Shown in pieces: positions 59,182-64,000 of a stretch of 64,000 nt of DNA (position 1 is the stretch's first letter; every line of letters begins with the position of its first letter). The DNA lies in the NCBI GenBank assembly GCA_036501485.1, contig DASYAG010000039.1:1-64000 (forward strand), given 5' to 3'. The DNA is from PALSA-607 sp036501485. Its GTDB lineage: Bacteria > Actinomycetota > Actinomycetes > Acidothermales > Acidothermaceae. Made by a program: the position numbers and the translations under genes. The notes under the pieces are model-generated. The model was not told where the DNA came from and ran no database searches. It was given only the letters and a program-made list of their open reading frames with translations.

Positions 59182-60269
59182 GCCGGACGGCGATCGTTGG
59201 ATGTCGCGACGGCCCGCTCCTCGCCGTCCAGCCCATCGCCGTCCAGCCCATCGCCGCCCAGCCCATCGCCGTTCCGCTCATCGAGCGTGGAGAGATAGAC
59301 GTCGCGCATCACGTCTTCGAGATTCGTCTCGACGACGCCGATGTTCACGACCGGATAGCGCGAGATGAGGGCGCGAACCACGTCTTCCGGCGTGGCCGAG
59401 TCGATCGGCGCAAGGACAGCCTGGATGCCGTCGTGGCTGACCACCTTGGTGTCAGGCACTTCGAGTGCGCCAACCGGCTCGGAGAACGTGACGTTCACGA
59501 TCGGCTTGCCGCCGTGCGCGGCCTTGAGTTCGTCGAGGGTGCCGTCGAACATCAGGCGTCCGTGGTTGATAAGCAAGACCCGTTCGCAGAGCCGCGCGAC
59601 CTCCGTCATGTCGTGGGTCGTCAGCACGATCGTGCGGCCGCGTTCTTCAACCTGCGATCGCAAGAACTGCCGGGTCTGCTCCTTCACCACGACGTCCATG
59701 CCGATCGTCGGCTCGTCGAGGAACACGATCGAGGGGTCGTGCAGCATGGCACCGGCGATCTCGCAACGCACCCGCTGGCCGAGTGACAAGTGACGCACCG
59801 GCGTGTCCCAGAACTCGTCGAGTTCAAGGATCGCGTTGAAGTCGGCAAGTTGATGGTCGTAGACGGCCTGCGGCACATCGAAGATGTCGCGCAGGATCGC
59901 AAACGACTGCTTGACCGGCAGGTCCCACCACAGCTGCGTCTTCTGGCCGAACACCGCCCCGATATTGCGGGCGTTCGCGATCCGGTCTTTGTGCGGAACA
60001 CGTCCGTCGACGAAAACCTCGCCAGCTGATGGCGTGAGGACTCCGGTCAACATCTTGATGGACGTCGATTTGCCGGCACCGTTTGGACCCAGCAGGGCGA
60101 CCAACTCGCCCTTCTCGACGGTCATCGTCAGACCGTCCACGACGGTGCGGCGGTCATGGATGGGATCGATAAGTGATCGAAAACCGGCGAATCGGCCTTC
60201 GTGCCGACGGGCAACGGTGAACGTCTTTGTCAGACCACGCGTCACGATCGCTAGGTCGGCGTCACTCAC
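59178..60269 (-). CDS. ABC transporter ATP-binding protein of the ABC-2 exporter
   Basis: 363 aa. Walker A GPNGAGKSTSIKML, Q-loop, signature LSLGQRVRCEIA, Walker B IVFLDEPTIGMD and H-loop TTHDMTEV are all intact. The C-terminal region contains an extra regulatory domain (about 250-330) and an unusual tail GDGLGGDGLDGDGLDGEE from tandem 15-bp repeats. GTG start. Drives export through the two downstream permeases; family members export antibiotics or lipids, substrate open. Confidence 0.9.
   Translation of the reverse strand: MSDADLAIVTRGLTKTFTVARRHEGRFAGFRSLIDPIHDRRTVVDGLTMTVEKGELVALLGPNGAGKSTSIKMLTGVLTPSAGEVFVDGRVPHKDRIANARNIGAVFGQKTQLWWDLPVKQSFAILRDIFDVPQAVYDHQLADFNAILELDEFWDTPVRHLSLGQRVRCEIAGAMLHDPSIVFLDEPTIGMDVVVKEQTRQFLRSQVEERGRTIVLTTHDMTEVARLCERVLLINHGRLMFDGTLDELKAAHGGKPIVNVTFSEPVGALEVPDTKVVSHDGIQAVLAPIDSATPEDVVRALISRYPVVNIGVVETNLEDVMRDVYLSTLDERNGDGLGGDGLDGDGLDGEERAVATSNDRRPA
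59221..59280 (-). repeat. Tandem 15-bp repeats in the ATPase C-terminus
   Basis: Units at 59221-59235, 59236-59250 and 59251-59265 (plus a degenerate 59266-59280) encode Gly-Asp-Gly-Leu-Asp pentapeptides. Length is multiple of three, so slippage keeps the frame and changes tail length. Confidence 0.85.
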
Positions 60270-60334
60270 CCGTGTTCGAACCCTTCGCGTTGTGCGAGCA
60301 CGCCGTTTGCTCGAGCGCTTCTTAGACCGGCCAG

Positions 60335-61024
60335 CTAGGCGAGCCCTGACCCTTGCCGCCGCTTGTTTCGGCGTAACTCCATCAGTATCGACACGATCGA
60401 CGCAATAACGACAATGCCGACCACTGGGAGCGCGTACTTCTCGATGTGGAGTTGAACCCCCGCGTAGTAGCCGATCAGAAGTATTGCCACTGGCCAGGCG
60501 ATGCCGCCAATGACATTCCAGAGCGTGAACCGGTTGACCGGCATCTTCAGCATGCCCGCGGCCGGGTTAATAAATGTGCGGAGCACCGGGATAAAACGGC
60601 ACACCAGGACAACCCAGCCCTCGCCGAACCGCTCGAACAGGGGCTCGATCCTGCCCAGCGAATGCTCGAAGGTCGATCCGGGCTTGGCGAGGGTGACGCT
60701 GCGACGCCCGATCAAGAAGCCGAACTGGCCACCGAGGATCGCCGCGATCGGGCAGCCCACCAGCAACGCGGCGAGCGGCAGGTGCCGTGAATCGGACACG
60801 GGAAGCGCGGCAAAGGCGCCCGCGAGCGCGAGGAGCGTGTCGCCGGGCAGGAAGAAGCCGATCAGCAGCCCGGTCTGGACGAACAGGATGACAAAAATGC
60901 CGGCCAGTCCGAAACTCTTGATGACCGAGCCGGCATCGAGGATGTTGACCGACGCCTGGACGCTGACCCCCGCCAAGTGCGCGACCGCCGCATGGACGCT
61001 GACCCCCGCCAGCTGATCGATCAT
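60335..61024 (-). CDS. DedA family membrane protein
   Basis: 229 aa, about five membrane segments. DedA/SNARE-associated signature: IGFFLPGDTLLALAGAFA (the reentrant region with conserved Pro-Gly-Asp) and CRFIPVLRTFINPAAGMLKM with the conserved Arg and Pro. DedA proteins act in lipid-carrier (undecaprenyl phosphate) translocation and membrane homeostasis. The N-terminus has a duplicated HLAGVSVQASV-like hydrophobic segment. ATG at 61024. Located near fba, as in mycobacteria. Confidence 0.92.
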   Translation of the reverse strand: MIDQLAGVSVHAAVAHLAGVSVQASVNILDAGSVIKSFGLAGIFVILFVQTGLLIGFFLPGDTLLALAGAFAALPVSDSRHLPLAALLVGCPIAAILGGQFGFLIGRRSVTLAKPGSTFEHSLGRIEPLFERFGEGWVVLVCRFIPVLRTFINPAAGMLKMPVNRFTLWNVIGGIAWPVAILLIGYYAGVQLHIEKYALPVVGIVVIASIVSILMELRRNKRRQGSGLA

Positions 61025-61084
61025 GGCCCGAGGCTATCCAACGAACCTGGCTGCTACCTGAACACCAACTCACCCGCCGACCGT

Positions 61085-61165
61085 CGGTTGATCACGTAAA
61101 GGCGGCGTGGGGGCCCTTCAATAGGTGGGCGCACCTGCTGCAGTAACGGTTCGCCTAGCGCGACG
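61085..61165 (+). repeat. Dispersed hairpin repeat, copy B
   Basis: Second copy of the element (see 18830-18912): CGGTTGATCACGTAA, G-rich stretch, a degenerate hairpin (TCAATAGGTG...CACCTGCTGC) and CGGTTCGCCTAG. It lies 94 bp upstream of fba, in the same orientation as copy C. Confidence 0.9.
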
Positions 61166-61258
61166 GACCTGATCGGCCGCCCAGACCTGAGCACCACCTA
61201 GTTAGCGGGATGCGGGATACTTGCCGCCCAAGCCCGCCACCGTCTTCGGAGTATCCAG

Positions 61259-62278
61259 ATGCCGATCGCCAGCCCTGAGGTCTACGCCGACATGATCGAT
61301 CGGGCGAAGGCGGGCAAGTACGCCTACCCGGCGATCAACGTGACGTCGTCCTCGTCGATCAACGCAGCAATCCAGGGGTTCGCAGACGCCGAGAGCGACG
61401 GGATCATCCAGGTCTCGTGGGGCGGCGCCGACTTCGCGTCTGGCCAGCGGGTCAAGGACATGGTCGTCGGCGCGGTCGCGCTCGCCGAGTTCGCGCACGT
61501 CGTGGCCGCGCAGTACCCGGTGAACATCGCGCTGCACACCGACCACTGCCCGCCGAACAAGCTCGAGGGCTACATGCGCCCGCTCATCGAGATCTCGAAG
61601 GAGCGGGTGGCACGTGGCCTCGACCCGCTCTTCGGCTCACACATGTGGGACGGCTCGGCGGTGACGCTCGAGGAGAACCTCGCGATCGCCAAGGAACTGT
61701 TGGCCGGCTGCGCCCAGGCGAAGATCATCATGGAGCTCGAGATCGGCGTTGTCGGCGGCGAGGAAGATGGCGTCTCGCACGAGATCAACGACAAGCTCTA
61801 CACGACGCCCGAGGACGCCATGCGCACTGTCGAAGTGCTCGGCCTCGGTGAGAACGGGCGCTACTTGCTCGCTGCGACCTTCGGCAACGTGCACGGCGTC
61901 TACAAGCCGGGCGGGGTCAAGTTGCGCCCGATCGTCTTGAAGGAAATCCAGGACGAGGTCGGCGCCAAGTACGGCAAGACGGAGCCGTTCGACCTGGTGT
62001 TCCACGGTGGCTCAGGCTCATTGCTCGAGGAGATTCGCGAGACCCTGGACTACGGCGTCGTGAAGATGAACGTCGACACCGACACGCAGTACGCCTATAC
62101 GCGCCCGGTCGTCGAGCACATGTTCAAGAACTACGACGGCGTGCTGAAGATCGACGGCGAAGTCGGCAACAAGAAGGCGTACGACCCGCGCGCGTGGTCC
62201 AAGCTCGCCGAGAACGGCATGGCCGCCCGCATAGTCGAGGCCTGCACCGACCTCCGCTCCGCCGGCACCAAAGCCTGA
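61259..62278 (+). CDS. fba: Fructose-bisphosphate aldolase, class II
   Basis: 339 aa. Zinc-site motifs ALHTDHCPPNKLEGYMRPL (His), GVVGGEEDG (active Glu/Asp loop), VHGVYKPGGVKL and VFHGGSGS are diagnostic of the class IIA enzyme. Splits fructose-1,6-bisphosphate into dihydroxyacetone phosphate and glyceraldehyde-3-phosphate in glycolysis and gluconeogenesis. Start ATG 61259 behind GGAG. Two copies of the hairpin repeat flank it, one on each side. Confidence 0.97.
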   Translation: MPIASPEVYADMIDRAKAGKYAYPAINVTSSSSINAAIQGFADAESDGIIQVSWGGADFASGQRVKDMVVGAVALAEFAHVVAAQYPVNIALHTDHCPPNKLEGYMRPLIEISKERVARGLDPLFGSHMWDGSAVTLEENLAIAKELLAGCAQAKIIMELEIGVVGGEEDGVSHEINDKLYTTPEDAMRTVEVLGLGENGRYLLAATFGNVHGVYKPGGVKLRPIVLKEIQDEVGAKYGKTEPFDLVFHGGSGSLLEEIRETLDYGVVKMNVDTDTQYAYTRPVVEHMFKNYDGVLKIDGEVGNKKAYDPRAWSKLAENGMAARIVEACTDLRSAGTKA

Positions 62279-62302
62279 CCGGCCACCGCCACACCGAAGG
62301 TG

Positions 62303-62384
62303 CCGGTTGATCACGTAAGGGGGGTGTGAGGTCGCTTCAACAGGTGGGCGCACCTGCTGAAGTAACGGTTCGCCTAGCGCGACG
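62303..62384 (+). repeat. Dispersed hairpin repeat, copy C
   Basis: Third copy: CCGGTTGATCACGTAAGGGG, hairpin TCAACAGGTG...CACCTGCTGA (one mismatch) at 62337-62360, and CGGTTCGCCTAGCGCGACGAG. Located 25 bp after fba. Confidence 0.9.
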
Positions 62385-62486
62385 AGCCGATTCCAACCCC
62401 GCGTCGCGCAGGCACCTCGCACCTGAATGCCCGTTGGGCCGAGCTGTGGATAGTGACCACCGGGTTGTCAGTCAAACCGCCACCAT

Positions 62487-63444
62487 GTGGCCATGCCTTT
62501 GGCCCCGCGCCTTGCCGGCAGTGCGGCCACCCAGCACGGGCTCTTCACCGCGTCCCAGGCCCTAGACGCTGGCTACAACGAGCGCGAGATCAAGGTCTTC
62601 ACGCGCACCAGGGAGTGGACCAGACTCCGGCGAGGCATCTACATCGAGTCGCATCTCGTCCCGACCGACGACGCCGCACGGCACCTTCTTGGCGCCCGGG
62701 CGGCACTCCTGCGCGTGAAAGCAGGGGCGTTCACGAGCCATCTCACGGCCACCGTCGTGCATGAACTCGACACCCTCGACCCTGATTTCACCACCGTCCA
62801 CCTGACCCGGACCGGCCTCGCATCGTCGCGCACCGAAGCTGGAGTTCACCATCATGTGGCCCGGGTGCCGCCCGGGCGGGTCATCACCGTCCAGGGGATC
62901 CGCGTCACCGATCTGCCGTGGACTGTGATTGATACCACCCGCGAGTCGACGTTCGAACAAGGAGTCGTGCTTGCGGAGTCCGCCCTCTGGCACGAGCGAA
63001 CGACATCGCAGGCATTGCGCTCGGTGCTGCTGACGTGCGCGGATTGGCCCGGCGCACGGAACGCGGGGCGAGTGGTTGCGTTCGCATCAAATGGGTCCGA
63101 GACGCCCGGAGAATCGCTCGCGCGCATCGCCTTTGAGCGCCTCGGACTACCGCAGCCGCGCCAGCAAGTCGCCATCCGCGACGCCATGGGCTTCATCGGG
63201 CGGGTCGATTTTCTGTGGGATCAGTATCGGACGATCGGGGAGTTCGACGGTCGCCTCAAGTACGACGGGGAACGAAGGGAAACCCTGTACGACGAGAAGC
63301 GCCGCGAAGACAGACTTCGTGAGGGCTGGCTTCGAGGTCGTGCGCTTCGGCTGGGCCGACGTGCAAGGCGAAGCTCGAGTGCTTGGACGTCGATTGCCTG
63401 CGGCCTTTGCGCGGGCTGCGCGCATAGGAGCGATCGGCGCGTAG
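62487..63444 (+). pseudogene. AbiEi/DUF559-like gene broken by one extra G
   Basis: The N-terminal 0-frame (62487 or ATG 62493 to about 63323) encodes an AbiEi-type winged-helix antitoxin-domain segment (residues 10-50: GLFTASQALDAGYNEREIKV, RGIYIE), then a long middle part and a restriction-enzyme-like DUF559 core with VDFLW and IGEFDGRLKY, an apparent PD-(D/E)xK-type set. At 63321-63326 the sequence GAGGGC has one G too many: in the 0-frame it reads REGWLRGRALRLG, while the +1 frame continues as AGFEVVRFGWADVQGEARVL with ends typical of the family, stopping at 63444. Read with two Gs the protein would be continuous. Either a true frameshift, programmed slippage or a base-call error. Confidence 0.75.
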
Positions 63445-63501
63445 CGATTCAAGTCGGACCGCTGGCAGGCCGGCTGCGGTAGGCAGGGCAGGATGGGCAA
63501 C

Positions 63502-63909
63502 ATGACCAACCTCCTCGGCGAGCCACCACCTACGCTCCTCCCTGACGATTCTGAAGCCCGCGCGGAACTCGAGTCCGGTATCGACCCGAGTGTGGTCGCC
63601 GCCGCGCATCCGAGTTACGCCGCAGCATGGGCTGAGCTGGCAGATCGGGCGCTAGCTGCAGGCGAGCCGGTGGCGGCATACGCCTACGCCCGCACCGGCT
63701 ACCACCGCTCCCTCGACCAGCTACGTCGCGCGGGCTGGAAGGGTCACGGTTCCGTGCCGTGGGAGCACGAACCGAATCGGGGATTCCTGCGCAGCCTCAA
63801 CGCGCTCGGTCTCGCGGCGGCAGCGATCGGTGAGGACGACGAAGCTGTGCGCTGCGCCGACTTCCTCCGCGACTCAAGCCCCTCGGCGGTAGCGGCGCTG
63901 GCCGACTGA
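63502..63909 (+). CDS. DUF3151 family protein
   Basis: 135 aa from ATG 63502 (AGGA 8 nt ahead); an ATG at 63493 is possible. The conserved features of DUF3151 are a helical body with HPSYAAAWAELADRAL, YAYARTGYHRSLDQLRRAGW and WEHEPNRGFLRSLNALGLAAAAIGE. Small helical protein restricted mainly to actinobacteria, of unknown function, commonly encoded close to fba as here. No membrane segment or catalytic motif. Confidence 0.88.
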   Translation: MTNLLGEPPPTLLPDDSEARAELESGIDPSVVAAAHPSYAAAWAELADRALAAGEPVAAYAYARTGYHRSLDQLRRAGWKGHGSVPWEHEPNRGFLRSLNALGLAAAAIGEDDEAVRCADFLRDSSPSAVAALAD

Positions 63910-64000
63910 GTTAGCTGACGCTCGCCCCTCGCCGTCCTGCTGGTTCGACCAAACCGGCACCTCTCGGCGTCCCGTGTGGTCTCGTTCGCACTGTCACGCA

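Overview
The window comes from a GC-rich actinomycete (Actinomycetota). The evidence is the family content and gene order: furA-katG, the dnaK-grpE-dnaJ-hspR-clpB heat-shock block with HspR (HAIR) operators, an actinobacterial Pat-type aminotransferase, a c-di-AMP riboswitch in front of an NlpC/P60 hydrolase, a bifunctional-type dcd, a CWB2 cell-wall protein, a DUF3151 gene next to class II aldolase, frequent GTG starts, GTGA/ATGA overlaps and several probably leaderless genes. Much of 40-64 kb holds genes that also lie near each other in mycobacteria, but I cannot name the species.

Layout. (1) 1-4.0 kb is the right end of an integrated mobile element at the 3' end of a tRNA-Arg(ACG): a truncated CPY/GDGHR-type small protein, an excisionase-like protein, a Cro/CI-like regulator overlapping a tyrosine integrase, and a Fic enzyme preceded by an array of ACCTGAA/TTCAGGT boxes. 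(2) 4.0-12.7 kb: alpha/beta hydrolase, tRNA-Ser, pat, a wall-spanning Pro/Val repeat protein, a 2-oxoacid dehydrogenase operon (E1alpha, E1beta, E2) and a nitrilase-fold amidase. (3) 12.8-19.5 kb: uppP, a PAC2 protein, an orphan adenine methyltransferase divergent from an ArsP-type permease fused to YHS, the c-di-AMP riboswitch with its peptidoglycan hydrolase, and the first copy of a dispersed hairpin repeat. (4) 19.5-24 kb: katG, furA with its operator, and a GH9 glycosidase without a signal peptide. (5) 24-32.7 kb: a tightly coupled kdp operon. It starts with a 146-aa KdpD-sensor-like membrane protein and a 27-aa membrane peptide, then runs kdpF-A-B-C-D-E; three CCTGACGC boxes at 11/21-bp phasing lie upstream. 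(6) 33-36.5 kb: membrane protein, MFS transporter, MetE-like protein, tRNA-Gly. (7) 36.6-40.4 kb: a membrane protein and three secreted surface proteins, one with chaplin-like segments. (8) 40.6-46.8 kb: DinB, dcd, VOC, and an operon of CWB2 protein, Fe-S reductase and GNAT. (9) 46.9-53.8 kb: the HspR-controlled chaperone operon through clpB. (10) 53.9-64 kb: PfkB kinase with a DapC-like aminotransferase, SDR, pyrE, a three-gene ABC-2 exporter, DedA, fba flanked by two further copies of the dispersed hairpin repeat, an AbiEi/DUF559-like gene broken by a one-base frameshift, and DUF3151.

Functional threads. Envelope maintenance recurs: UppP, the c-di-AMP-controlled hydrolase, the CWB2 protein and several Pro/Ser-rich secreted proteins. 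Potassium and osmotic control links the kdp system with the c-di-AMP riboswitch. Stress control is represented by FurA-KatG and by HspR with DnaK/ClpB. The most novel-looking items are the roughly 82-bp hairpin repeat family, the extra sensor-like protein heading the kdp operon, the secreted-protein cluster and the Fic-bearing tRNA-Arg element.
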